From Demequina sp. NBRC 110055 (GTDB lineage: Bacteria; Actinomycetota; Actinomycetes; Actinomycetales; Demequinaceae): DNA of 64,000 nucleotides. Under the pieces are notes generated by a model, which saw only the letters and a list, made by a program, of their open reading frames with translations, did not search any database and was not told where the DNA came from. Made by a program: the position numbers and the translations under genes. Position 1 is the first letter of the stretch; every line of letters begins with the position of its first letter. Positions 39,821-48,137 of this stretch are shown piece after piece. The DNA lies in assembly GCF_002090135.1 (NCBI RefSeq), contig NZ_BBRL01000005.1, positions 124,001 through 188,000 of the forward strand. The letters run 5' to 3'.

Positions 39821-41032
39821 TCAGCGCTCCGTACGTGCCGGTTCGCCGGCCTCCGCGCCCTCGGCGGTGTCCGGGACGCGGTCGGCGGAAATCTCCGGCA
39901 GGTCGATACGCGCGCCGGAGCGGTGCGATTCGAGCCCCTTCTCGGCGAGCAGCATGCCGCGCGCGCCGGCGAGGAAGTCGTAGCGGTGCTCGGTGTCGGC
40001 GACGACGTGGCGGATGAACTCCTCCCACTGCGCGCGGAAGCCGTTGACCGACTCCTCGGTGTCGGGCACCTCCACCCAGGTCGAGTCGAAGTCGATCTCG
40101 TTCTTCAGGTCCGGGTTCCACACGGGCTTGGGGGTCGCGTTGCGCGGCTGAATCTTGCAGCCGAACAGGCCCACCACCGCGGAGCCATGCGTGCCATCGA
40201 CCTGGAACTCGACCAGCTCGTCGCGGTTGACTCGGGTGGTCCAGGAGGAGTTGATCTGGGCGGTGATGCCGCCGGCGAGCTCGAAGATGCCGTAGGCGGC
40301 GTCGTCGGCGGTCGCTGCGTAGGCCTGGCCGGATTCGTCCACACGCTCCGGGATCTCGGTGACCGCTCGGGCGTAGACGGATTCGACGCGTCCAAAGAGG
40401 TTTTCGAGCACATAGTTCCAGTGCGGGAACATGTCGACCACGATGCCGCCGCCGTCCTCGGCCCGGTAGTTCCACGACGGGCGCTGCGACGGGTGCCAGT
40501 CGCCCTCGAAGACCCAGTAGCCGAACTCGCCGCGCACGGACAGGATGCGGCCGAAGAAGCCCGAGTCAATCAGGCGGCGCAACTTGATGAGGCCGGGCAG
40601 GTACAGCTTGTCGTGGACCACGCCATTCTTGATGCCGGCCGCGGTGGCGAGGCGGGCGAGTTCGAGGGCCTCGTCGAAGGACTCGGCGGTGGGCTTCTCG
40701 GTGTAGATCGCCTTGCCGGCGGCGATGGCCTTCTTGATCGCGGCGGCGCGGGCCTTGGTGACCAGGAAGTCGGCGTAGATCTGCCAGCGGTCGTCCGCGA
40801 GCGCCTCGTCGAGGTTGGTGGTGTAGTGCTCGATGTGGTGCTTCTTGGCGAGCTCGGCGAGCTTTGCCTCGGAGCGTCCGACGAGAAGAGGCTCGACCTG
40901 CACCTTGGTGCCGTCGGGCAGTTCCACGCCGCCCGCGTCGCGGATGGCGAGGATGGAGCGCACCAGGTGCTGGCGGTAGCCCATGCGTCCCGAGACGCCG
41001 TTCATGATGATGCCGATGGTCTGCGTGGTCAC
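39821..41032 (-). CDS. Gfo/Idh/MocA-family oxidoreductase (first)
   Basis: A 403-residue NAD(P)-dependent sugar dehydrogenase. The Rossmann motif GIIMNGVSGRMG and the family lysine in IYTEKPTAES are present. The C-terminal domain includes DGGGIVVDMFPHWNYVLE, with a catalytic-type Asp-x-x-x-His. The GTG at 41032 follows GAGGGA. It is the first gene of the leftward operon and has a LacI-type operator just after its -10 element, so it should be sugar-induced. It may oxidise a glycoside or free sugar to a keto intermediate for the isomerase and DUF993. Confidence 0.88.
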   Translation of the reverse strand: MTTQTIGIIMNGVSGRMGYRQHLVRSILAIRDAGGVELPDGTKVQVEPLLVGRSEAKLAELAKKHHIEHYTTNLDEALADDRWQIYADFLVTKARAAAIKKAIAAGKAIYTEKPTAESFDEALELARLATAAGIKNGVVHDKLYLPGLIKLRRLIDSGFFGRILSVRGEFGYWVFEGDWHPSQRPSWNYRAEDGGGIVVDMFPHWNYVLENLFGRVESVYARAVTEIPERVDESGQAYAATADDAAYGIFELAGGITAQINSSWTTRVNRDELVEFQVDGTHGSAVVGLFGCKIQPRNATPKPVWNPDLKNEIDFDSTWVEVPDTEESVNGFRAQWEEFIRHVVADTEHRYDFLAGARGMLLAEKGLESHRSGARIDLPEISADRVPDTAEGAEAGEPARTER

Positions 41033-41155
41033 GGTGTGGTCCCTCACTGTGTTGGGCGATGGCGGCCTCGTTGCCGCCATGCGGGCGTGTGTGCTCGGTC
41101 CGGGAGCGGTGCGTGGCGAGCGGCCACGATGGTCACCTGCCTGGCATTTCCCTAG

Positions 41156-41198
41156 CGGAAAGCGTTTACCGAATGGTACGCGGAAGTGAGCGCGTGGC
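41156..41198 (-). promoter_or_regulatory. LacI operator and promoter of the leftward sugar operon
   Basis: The operator, read leftward as CGGTAAACGCTTTCCG (41171-41156), follows a -10 TACCAT with two bases between. TTGCGC lies 18 bases upstream of the -10. The operator would cover the transcription start, so binding should block initiation. It has the same layout as the operators at 42669 and 45647. Confidence 0.7.
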
Positions 41199-41368
41199 GC
41201 AAGTGGGCTGGTAAGCGGGTAGCTGGTGGGTGGATGGTCGGTCGCTGGTGGGACGCGGCGCACCCGTGCGCCCTCGAGAGCGGTGGCTGCGAGTTTCCGT
41301 GCGCGCACTCGCGTGAGCCGCCTCCAGGTGGCGCACCGCCTCACGGGGACGCGTATGCCGGACAAGTC

Positions 41369-41423
41369 CCTTGAGGCTGTCTTGGTCACTTGCACGCAAA
41401 AAGTGACCATCGCAGCCTCAAGG
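41369..41423 (-). terminator. 23-bp hairpin downstream of lacI
   Basis: Arms 41369-41391 and 41401-41423 match at 20 of 23 positions around a 9-base loop (GCACGCAAA). It lies 28 bases past the lacI stop. Confidence 0.75.
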
Positions 41424-41450
41424 AATCGAGACGACGGCCGGGTGGGCCCG

Positions 41451-42506
41451 CTATCGTCCCGGCGTCGACTCTCGGACGGCGACCTCGGCCTCGAGGAGGG
41501 CAGGCGACCCGGCCTCCTCGGCCAGCGCGAGAGCCAGCGCCTCCTCGCCCACACGCTCGAGGGGCAGGCTGGCGGTGGTGAGGCGCGGGGTGACGTCGCG
41601 CAGGGTGGGGATGTCGTCGAACCCGGCGATGGCGATGTCGCGTCCAGGGATGAGACCGGCGTCGCGCGCGGCGCTCATGGCGCCCACGGCCATGACGTCG
41701 TTGACGGCGAACACCAGGTCGATGTCGCCGAGGGTGGGTCCGTGCGTCGTCAACAGCTGCTGCATACCCTCGTAGCCGCCGTCGCGCGTAAACGCCGTTG
41801 ACACCACGCGCTCGGGCGGAACCTCGATCCCGTGCTCGGCAAGGCCGGCGCGGAACCCGCTGAGGCGGTCCTCGGAGGTGCGCAGCGGCGGGGCATCCTC
41901 GCCGCCGGGGCCCGCCAGGATGGCCACGCTGCGGTAGCCCATCGCGGCGAGCTGTGTTCCGAGCGCTCTCGCGCCGCCGGCGTTGTCGACGTGAAGCATG
42001 CGAAACGGCGCGTCGACGGTGGAGATGAAGACCACGCGTCCGCCGCCGGACTCATATTTGCTGAGTTCCTCGGCCAGGGCATCGGCATGCGGGTCGCCCA
42101 CACGGCGAGACGCGGCCAAGATGATGGCGCGCGGACGTTGACCGCGAAGCGCGCGCACCATCTCGACCTCACGCTCCGTGTCGCGCCTGGTCTCGGCCAT
42201 GGTGACGACCAGATGGTGATCCTCGGCGGCACCCACCACGCCTGCGGCGATCGACGAGAAGTACGGGTCGGCGATGTCACCCACGAGGAGCGCGACGGTG
42301 GTGGTCGTGCCGCGGGCGACGGCCTGCGCGGAGGCGTTGGCGCTGTAGCCCAGGCGCTCGGCGGCCTCGAGGACGCGCTCGCGGTTCGCGGCCTTGACGT
42401 TGCGCGTGGAGCCGTTCAGCGAACGCGAGGCCGTGGCGAGTGACACTCCGGCCTCGCGCGCCACGTCATGGAGCGTGACGGGGGAGGTGCGGGCGGTGTC
42501 GGTCAC
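41451..42506 (-). CDS. LacI-family transcriptional regulator
   Basis: A 351-residue repressor. The N-terminal helix-turn-helix (VTLHDVAREAGVSLATASRSL) and hinge (RVLEAAERLGYSANASAQ) are followed by a periplasmic-binding-type sugar domain. The GTG at 42506 follows AAAGG and gives a normal family length; the upstream in-frame start adds non-family residues. Operators with the AGCGCT/AACGCT core lie on both sides, upstream of the two divergent sugar operons and of the ABC importer. It probably represses all three until its sugar ligand appears. Confidence 0.92.
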   Translation of the reverse strand: MTDTARTSPVTLHDVAREAGVSLATASRSLNGSTRNVKAANRERVLEAAERLGYSANASAQAVARGTTTTVALLVGDIADPYFSSIAAGVVGAAEDHHLVVTMAETRRDTEREVEMVRALRGQRPRAIILAASRRVGDPHADALAEELSKYESGGGRVVFISTVDAPFRMLHVDNAGGARALGTQLAAMGYRSVAILAGPGGEDAPPLRTSEDRLSGFRAGLAEHGIEVPPERVVSTAFTRDGGYEGMQQLLTTHGPTLGDIDLVFAVNDVMAVGAMSAARDAGLIPGRDIAIAGFDDIPTLRDVTPRLTTASLPLERVGEEALALALAEEAGSPALLEAEVAVRESTPGR

Positions 42507-42639
42507 GTGAGGCCTTTCGACGGGTGGGCATGGCCGATGCGCCACCGAGATGAGAGATGCACGCGTCCGCCGTCATCGCCCTTGACGCCGACGAACCCGT
42601 GGCTTTCCCCTAGCCTGGCACGATGGCGGGCCGATGTCA

Positions 42640-42682
42640 TGGACGCCGCGCGGATCACGCCCTAGGGTGGAGAGCGCTTTCC
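42640..42682 (+). promoter_or_regulatory. Promoter and LacI operator before the DUF6807 gene
   Basis: TGGACG (42640-42645), 17 bases, then TAGGGT (42663-42668), directly followed by the palindromic operator GGAGAGCGCTTTCC (42669-42682), which covers the expected start site. Confidence 0.7.
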
Positions 42683-42730
42683 GCAACCGCAATGCCGGGC
42701 GATACATGCCCCGCAGGAAGAAGGTCGACG

Positions 42731-43642
42731 TTGACCGACATCGTCCTGGACGACCGCGGCGACCGCGTGGTGCTCAGCCACGCGGGCCGCGATCTCGCCC
42801 ACTACGTGTACCGCCCCACCGACGTGACACTTGAGTCGCCTCGGCCCTACTTCAGTCCGCTCCGGACGCTGGGCGGAGCGGTGGTGTCCCTGTTCAGGCC
42901 GCACGATCACGTGTGGCACAAGGGCATCGCGTGGTCGCTGCCGGTCGTGGGTGACGAGAACTTCTGGGGTGGCCCGACCTTCGTGCGTGACGAGGGCTAC
43001 GTGCAGCTGGCGAACAACGGCGAGCAGGTCCACGTCGGCTTCGCTTCGCTCGACTCGGGCCGCGAGGCACGCATCGTCGAGACTCTCGACTGGGTCACAG
43101 AAGGCGGCGAACTCGTGTTCACCGAGGCCCGCGCGATCGGCGCGACCATCCTCGACGACGACTCCTGGCTCCTGACCTTCGAGACTCGGATGCGTAACGC
43201 CACCGAGCGCAGCATCCCGATCGGTTCGCCCACCACGCGCGGGCGGGACAACGCCGGCTACGGCGGCCTGTTTTGGCGCGGCCCGCGCTCCTTCACGGGA
43301 GGAGTCATCCTCTCTCCCCAGGGAGAAGGCGGAGAGGAGATGCGAGGCTCTCGCGCCCCGTGGATGGGCTTTCGCGGCCGTCATGATGAGGTGGACCGCA
43401 CCTCAACGATCCTCATGGTCGACGATCCGTCCAACGTCGCCCATCCGCCGGAGTGGTTCGCGCGCACCGAGCAGTTCGCCTGCCTGTGCCCCGCGCCGTT
43501 CTTCTCCGTGGAGCGCGAGATCGCCCCAGGGGAGACTCTCACCGAACGCTACGGCGTGGTCGTCGCTGACGGCGGGCTGACGGCCGATGCTGCGGCTGGG
43601 GTGGCAGCGGCCGTCGCCTCGCGCTGGGGTGAGCGGGCGTGA
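42731..43642 (+). CDS. DUF6807 (PmoA-like) protein
   Basis: A 303-residue beta-rich protein of the DUF6807 family, often annotated PmoA-like although unrelated to methane oxidation. RPYFSPLRTLGG, RPHDHVWHKGIAWS with clustered histidines, and NAGYGGLFWRGPRSF are conserved segments. The TTG at 42731 is chosen because AAGAAGG lies 7 bases upstream and homology begins there; the in-frame ATG at 42623 precedes the promoter and operator. It overlaps the cupin gene by 4 bases. Its role in sugar metabolism is unknown. Confidence 0.78.
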   Translation: MTDIVLDDRGDRVVLSHAGRDLAHYVYRPTDVTLESPRPYFSPLRTLGGAVVSLFRPHDHVWHKGIAWSLPVVGDENFWGGPTFVRDEGYVQLANNGEQVHVGFASLDSGREARIVETLDWVTEGGELVFTEARAIGATILDDDSWLLTFETRMRNATERSIPIGSPTTRGRDNAGYGGLFWRGPRSFTGGVILSPQGEGGEEMRGSRAPWMGFRGRHDEVDRTSTILMVDDPSNVAHPPEWFARTEQFACLCPAPFFSVEREIAPGETLTERYGVVVADGGLTADAAAGVAAAVASRWGERA

Positions 43643-44352
43643 ACGAGTTCCCGGCGGGGGCTTCGGTCAGCAATCTCGAGGTCTATTCCTCGGTGGCGCC
43701 AGACGGGCTCGCGGGCGGCACCCCCCACCTGCACACCGTGGCAAGCGAGGCCTACCTCGTCGTCTCCGGGCGTGGCGAGCTCCATACGCTCGACGCAACG
43801 GGCTTTACCGTCAGCCCGCTGGTCCCCGGCGACACCGTGTGGTTCACGCCGGGTGTGGTTCACCGTGCGGTGAACAAGGGGGAGCTGCACCTGAGGGTGG
43901 TGATGTCGCACGCCGGTCTTCCCGAGGCGGGCGACGCGGTGATGACCTTCCCCGACGACATCCTCGCCGACCCCGACGCGTACGCCGCGGCCGCAGCCCT
44001 GCCTGGACCTGAGGCGTCTCACGATGAGCGGCTGGCCGCGGCGGCAAAACGCCGCGATCTCGCCGTCGAGGGCTATGGCGCCCTCACTCGTAGCGGCGCG
44101 GTGGATCCCGACGCCCTCGCCACGCTGTACCGCAGGGCGGCCGCGTTGGTCAGCCGCCGCATCGGCCACTGGAAAGACACCTGGGAGCATAATCTCGCCG
44201 CCCAGGCGCGCCACGCGGAGGCCGCCTTTGCGGCCCTGGCCGCGGGCAGCCCCACGACCTTGGCCGGCGGGCGCGTCACTCGGCCCGCCACCGCACCGGC
44301 CTTCGGCATGTGCGGACTTCTCACCACCCTCAGTCTCGAAGGAGCATCATGA
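43639..44352 (+). CDS. Cupin-domain sugar-locus protein
   Basis: A 237-residue protein with one cupin barrel. The metal-binding histidines lie in GGTPHLHTVASEAYLVVSG (motif 1) and PGDTVWFTPGVVHRAVN (motif 2). The C-terminal half is helical and Ala-rich with no recognised domain. The GTG overlaps the DUF6807 stop, and its own stop overlaps the next start (ATGA), so the three proteins are made together. An isomerase or dioxygenase-like role is possible; no substrate can be read from sequence. Confidence 0.8.
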   Translation: MNEFPAGASVSNLEVYSSVAPDGLAGGTPHLHTVASEAYLVVSGRGELHTLDATGFTVSPLVPGDTVWFTPGVVHRAVNKGELHLRVVMSHAGLPEAGDAVMTFPDDILADPDAYAAAAALPGPEASHDERLAAAAKRRDLAVEGYGALTRSGAVDPDALATLYRRAAALVSRRIGHWKDTWEHNLAAQARHAEAAFAALAAGSPTTLAGGRVTRPATAPAFGMCGLLTTLSLEGAS

Positions 44353-45458
44353 CCACCACCCTGCGCGCCGCGATTGTCGGCACGGGAGCGATCGCTCACG
44401 CCCACGCTCAGGCGCTGGCGGCGCTCGACGGAGCAGAACTCGTGGGCGTCACGGACCGAGACCCCGATACGGCGCAGCGCTTCGTCGAGACGTACGGAGG
44501 CGAGGTGTTCGGCGATCTCGGCGTCATGCTCGCGACGGCGTCGCCGGACGTGGTCCATGTCTGCACGCCGCCCGGCGTTCACGCGCCCCAGGCCATCGCT
44601 GCCATGGAGGCGGGGGCGCACGTGGTGTGCGAGAAGCCGGCGGCACTGTCGCTCGCGGAACTCGATGCGATGATCGCCGCCTCGGAGCGCGCCGACAGGC
44701 GGCTCGCCATCGTGTTCCAGCAGCGCACCGGCACGGCGGCGGCGCACGTGAAGGGCCTGGTCAAATCCGGGGCGCTGGGCCGGCCGCTTGTCGCGGTGTG
44801 CCAGACACTGTGGTTCCGCGATCAGGCATACTTCGATGTGCCGTGGCGAGGCTCGTGGGCGACCGAGGGGGGTGGTCCGACTCTGGGCCACGCGATCCAC
44901 CAAATCGACCTGCTCGCGTACCTGCTCGGCGACTGGGAGTCGGTTCGTGCGGACCTCTGGCGCGTGGGACGCGACACTGGCACGGAGGATTCGTCGACGG
45001 CGACAGTGGCATTCGCGTCGGGAGCGGTGGCGACGGTGGTGACCTCGGCCGTGTCGCCACGCGAGGTCAGCGCGATCCGCATCGACACCGAGAAGGCGAC
45101 CGTCACGCTCGAGCACTTGTACGGACACGGCCACGACCACTGGCGCATCACGCCCGCCCCGGGAGTGGACGAGGCAGAGGTCGCGCGCTGGGCGCTGCCC
45201 GACGCGGAGGAGCCCAGCGGGCACGTGCCGCTCCTCAGGGGCGTCTACGCGGCGCTCGCCGCTGGCGAGCCACTGCCGCCCGAGGCCGCCGAACCCGCGC
45301 GATCCTTCGAGATCGTCACCGCCGTGTATTCCTCGGCCGCTCACGACGGCGCGCGCATCACGCCCGCGCAGCTGCGTGCCGACGGTGCTCGCATGGCGAG
45401 CCTCGAGGCCCCGGTCAACGAGCGCCGGCCCGGGCACGTGGGGGACGAGGTCTGCTAA
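44349..45458 (+). CDS. Gfo/Idh/MocA-family oxidoreductase (second)
   Basis: A 369-residue NAD(P)-dependent dehydrogenase. The Rossmann motif AAIVGTGAIAHAHAQAL and VVCEKPAALS with the catalytic lysine are clear. PTLGHAIHQIDLLAYLLGDW has the His and Asp of the active site. The ATG at 44349 follows AAGGAG and overlaps the cupin stop. It is distinct in sequence from the first Gfo/Idh protein at 39.8 kb, so the two probably act on different steps or substrates of one pathway. Confidence 0.9.
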   Translation: MTTTLRAAIVGTGAIAHAHAQALAALDGAELVGVTDRDPDTAQRFVETYGGEVFGDLGVMLATASPDVVHVCTPPGVHAPQAIAAMEAGAHVVCEKPAALSLAELDAMIAASERADRRLAIVFQQRTGTAAAHVKGLVKSGALGRPLVAVCQTLWFRDQAYFDVPWRGSWATEGGGPTLGHAIHQIDLLAYLLGDWESVRADLWRVGRDTGTEDSSTATVAFASGAVATVVTSAVSPREVSAIRIDTEKATVTLEHLYGHGHDHWRITPAPGVDEAEVARWALPDAEEPSGHVPLLRGVYAALAAGEPLPPEAAEPARSFEIVTAVYSSAAHDGARITPAQLRADGARMASLEAPVNERRPGHVGDEVC

Positions 45459-45476
45459 ACCGGGCCCCCGCGCACT

Positions 45477-45518
45477 CGCGCCGACCGCCATGGGCTGGAC
45501 CTCGGGGCGGTCGGCGCG
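45477..45518 (+). terminator. 13-bp hairpin after the second oxidoreductase
   Basis: Arms 45477-45489 and 45506-45518 are perfectly complementary around a 16-base loop. It ends the DUF6807-cupin-oxidoreductase operon. Confidence 0.75.
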
Positions 45519-45594
45519 TGATGCGCGAGCAGAGTCTGAGGCTGCGTTCGCCCGGTCTCATCTCTGGGACCAAGGTCTCAGAATGGTCACGATT

Positions 45595-45660
45595 GAAACG
45601 TTTCCGGTTTCGGCGTTGACCGCGCACAATCGATGGGTTACGTTACGGATAGCGCTTTCC
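45595..45660 (+). promoter_or_regulatory. ABC-importer promoter with two LacI-type operators
   Basis: TTGACC (45616-45621), 17 bases, TACGTT (45639-45644) is a clean promoter. A palindrome, GAAACGTTTC (45595-45604), lies just upstream of the -35, and GGATAGCGCTTTCC (45647-45660) covers the start site. Two operators flanking one promoter could allow DNA looping or dual regulation. Confidence 0.75.
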
Positions 45661-45737
45661 AAAGGAGGGGGCGCATCGGCCCGTTTCGACAGGCCGCGCA
45701 CCACGAGAGAACAACGAAGTTTTCGGGAGGAAATGAC

Positions 45738-47084
45738 ATGGTGAACGTTCACAAGCGCCGCCGATTCATGGCGCTCGTCGCGCTGACGGCGGCAAGCGGC
45801 ATCGCGCTCAGCGCCTGCTCGTCCGACGCGGAGGGTGAGGCGGATCCCACCGGTTCCGCGTCCGGCGAAGAGTCCAGCGAGGGTGAGGCAGCCAGCGGTG
45901 AAGACGTCACGCTCGACTTCGCCTTCTGGGGCAACGACGTCCGCGCGGACATGTACGCGCAGTCCATCGACCTGTTCGAAGAGCAGTACCCCAACATCAC
46001 GGTCAACGAGACGTTCCTGGGCTTCCCCGAGTTTTGGGAGAAGCGCCAGACGGAGGCCGCCGGTGGTGGCCTGCCCGACGTGATGCAGTTCGACTACTCG
46101 TACCTGCGTCAGTACTCGCAGAACGGCCTGCTACTCGACCTGGGCCCGTACCTGGGCAGCGAGATCAACACCGATGGCCTCACGGAGCAGATCCTGGGCA
46201 TCGGCGTGGTTGACGGTGTCACCACCGGTATCGCCACGTCGACCAACGCGTGGGGCATGTACACCAACCCCAAGCTCCTTGACGAGGCCGGCGTTGCCGA
46301 ATTTGGCGGGGGCACGTGGGACGAGTACTCCGAGTGGATCGGAGAGGTCACCGCGGCCTCGGGTGACGATGTTTACGGTGGCGGTGATTACACCGGCCGC
46401 ATCCAGAACTTCGAGGTGCAGCTGCGCGCCGAGGGCAAGAACCTCTTCAACGAGGACGGCACCCCCGGCTTCGACGAGGCGCGCCTGACCGAGTTCTGGG
46501 AGTCCGGATCCGAGCTGCGCGGCGAGAACAATATCGGTATCTCTCAGCAGAAGCTCGAAGAGATCTACCCCATCTCGGGCTTCGGTGGCGGCTTCACCGC
46601 CTCCGAACTGACGTGGGACAACTTCGGCGCCGGCTACCTCGGTGAGCTAGGCGAGTCCTACACCGAGCTGGGCCTCATCGAGCCTCCCGTGACCGTCGAG
46701 GGTGCGAAGGACCTTTACCAGAAGCCCTCGATGTTGCACACTATCTCCGCAAACACCGAGCACCCCGCCGAGTCCGCCATGCTCGTGGACTTCCTGATCA
46801 ACTCGCCCGAGGTGGGCGCGATCTTCGGCACCAACCGCGGACTGCCGGCCTCCCAGTCGATGCGTGACGGCATCACGTTCGAAGGCATGGACGCGCAGAT
46901 CCTCGAGTATGAAGAGTCCATCGCCGACCGCCTGGGCGACGCCCCGCCCGTGCCGCTCGTCGGCTACGGCACGCTCGAGGAGAAGTTCCGTGTCCTCGGC
47001 ACCGAGCTGGGCTTCGGCACCGTCACCGTGGAGGACGCCGTGTCGCAGTTCTTCGCCGAGATGGACGTGGTCCTGAACTCCTGA
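45738..47084 (+). CDS. Sugar ABC transporter substrate-binding lipoprotein
   Basis: A 448-residue family 1 extracellular solute-binding protein. The signal peptide ends IALSAC with lipidated C27, followed by an acidic Ser/Glu linker. VTLDFAFWGNDVRADMY and DVMQFDYSYLRQYSQNG match oligosaccharide-binding relatives. The ATG at 45738 follows GGGAGG. It is first in the importer operon, separated from the permeases by a hairpin. No ATPase is encoded here, so a shared MsiK-like ATPase elsewhere probably powers it. Confidence 0.92.
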   Translation: MVNVHKRRRFMALVALTAASGIALSACSSDAEGEADPTGSASGEESSEGEAASGEDVTLDFAFWGNDVRADMYAQSIDLFEEQYPNITVNETFLGFPEFWEKRQTEAAGGGLPDVMQFDYSYLRQYSQNGLLLDLGPYLGSEINTDGLTEQILGIGVVDGVTTGIATSTNAWGMYTNPKLLDEAGVAEFGGGTWDEYSEWIGEVTAASGDDVYGGGDYTGRIQNFEVQLRAEGKNLFNEDGTPGFDEARLTEFWESGSELRGENNIGISQQKLEEIYPISGFGGGFTASELTWDNFGAGYLGELGESYTELGLIEPPVTVEGAKDLYQKPSMLHTISANTEHPAESAMLVDFLINSPEVGAIFGTNRGLPASQSMRDGITFEGMDAQILEYEESIADRLGDAPPVPLVGYGTLEEKFRVLGTELGFGTVTVEDAVSQFFAEMDVVLNS

Positions 47085-47092
47085 CCGCATCT

Positions 47093-47126
47093 CCGTGGGG
47101 CCCGAGCCGTCGCTTGGGCCCCACGG
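47093..47126 (+). terminator. 14-bp hairpin between binding protein and permeases
   Basis: Arms 47093-47106 and 47113-47126 pair with one G-U around a 6-base loop. It probably attenuates transcription into the permeases so that the binding protein is in excess. Confidence 0.7.
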
Positions 47127-47153
47127 GGTAGCCTCTTTGCGACGGAAGGATCA

Positions 47154-48137
47154 ATGGTGACCAGCACCGTGAACCGTGTCGATGACGCCACGGACCAGCA
47201 GAGGGCCAGCGCCTCGCCGCGCGACCCCAAGGGACTCACCCGCAAGCAGCGCCACTGGCGCGAGAACATCGCCGGCTACGGCTTCCTGACCCCGTGGCTC
47301 GTGGGCTTCTTCGGGCTCACGTTGGTCCCGATGCTCTACTCGCTGTATCTCAGCTTCACGCGGTACAACCTGTTCTCGCCGCCCGAGTGGATCGGCTTCG
47401 ACAACTACATCCGCATGTTCACCGAGGACCCCAACTACACGCAGTCGGTGAAGATCACCCTGATCTACGTGCTCGTGGGTACCCCGATCAAGCTCGCCGC
47501 CGCTCTCGGCGTCGCGATGCTCCTGAACTACCGCGACCGCGGCGCCGGATTCTTCCGCTCGTCGTTCTACGCGCCCTCGCTGATCGGCGCCTCGGTATCC
47601 GTCGCGATCGTGTGGCGCGCCATGTTCTCGACGGACGGCCCGGTCGACAACTCCCTGAGTTTCTTTGGCCTCGAGATTGGCGGCTGGGTCGGCAACGTCG
47701 CCCTCGTGGTGCCCATGATGATCCTGCTGGCCGTGTGGCAGTTTGGTGCCCCGATGGTCATCTTCCTTGCGGGCCTCAAGCAGGTGCCGCGCGAGCTGTA
47801 TGAGGCCGCCGACATGGACGGCGCGGGCCCGGTCAAGAAGTTCAGGTCGATCACCCTGCCGATGCTCTCGTCCGTGGTGTTCTTCAACCTCTTGCTCGAG
47901 CTGATCGGCGCGTTCCAGGTGTTCTCGTCCGCGTACATCATCTCGAACGGCTCGGGTGGCCCGGCCGGCATGACGAACTTCTACACCCTGTACCTGTACA
48001 AGCGGGCGTTCAGCGACGGCCAGATGGGCTACGCCTCCGCGATGGCCTGGACGCTCGTGATCGTGGTCGCGATCATCGCGTTCGTGCTGTTCCGCACGTC
48101 CAAGATGTGGGTGCACTACCAGGGAGACAACCGATGA
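47154..48137 (+). CDS. Sugar ABC transporter permease (MalF type)
   Basis: A 327-residue permease with six membrane helices. LTPWLVGFFGLTLVPMLYSLYLSF is the first helix region, and the coupling EAA loop reads ELYEAADMDGAGPVKKFRSI. The ATG follows GGAAGG. Its TGA overlaps the start of the second permease (ATGA). Confidence 0.93.
   Translation: MVTSTVNRVDDATDQQRASASPRDPKGLTRKQRHWRENIAGYGFLTPWLVGFFGLTLVPMLYSLYLSFTRYNLFSPPEWIGFDNYIRMFTEDPNYTQSVKITLIYVLVGTPIKLAAALGVAMLLNYRDRGAGFFRSSFYAPSLIGASVSVAIVWRAMFSTDGPVDNSLSFFGLEIGGWVGNVALVVPMMILLAVWQFGAPMVIFLAGLKQVPRELYEAADMDGAGPVKKFRSITLPMLSSVVFFNLLLELIGAFQVFSSAYIISNGSGGPAGMTNFYTLYLYKRAFSDGQMGYASAMAWTLVIVVAIIAFVLFRTSKMWVHYQGDNR

Larger units (their letters stand above)
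41033..41450. other. 418-base gap between oxidoreductase and lacI
   Basis: It holds the leftward operon promoter and operator (41156-41187), a G-rich stretch with repeated GGT/GGG words (about 41200-41255), and the strong lacI hairpin (41369-41423). I see no convincing coding region. Confidence 0.7.

Noticed and set aside
41200-41255. G-quadruplex or tandem repeat in the G-rich stretch beside the sugar operon promoter
   Set aside because: Repeated GGT and GGG words occur but without regular spacing or four clear G-triplets; composition can explain it.
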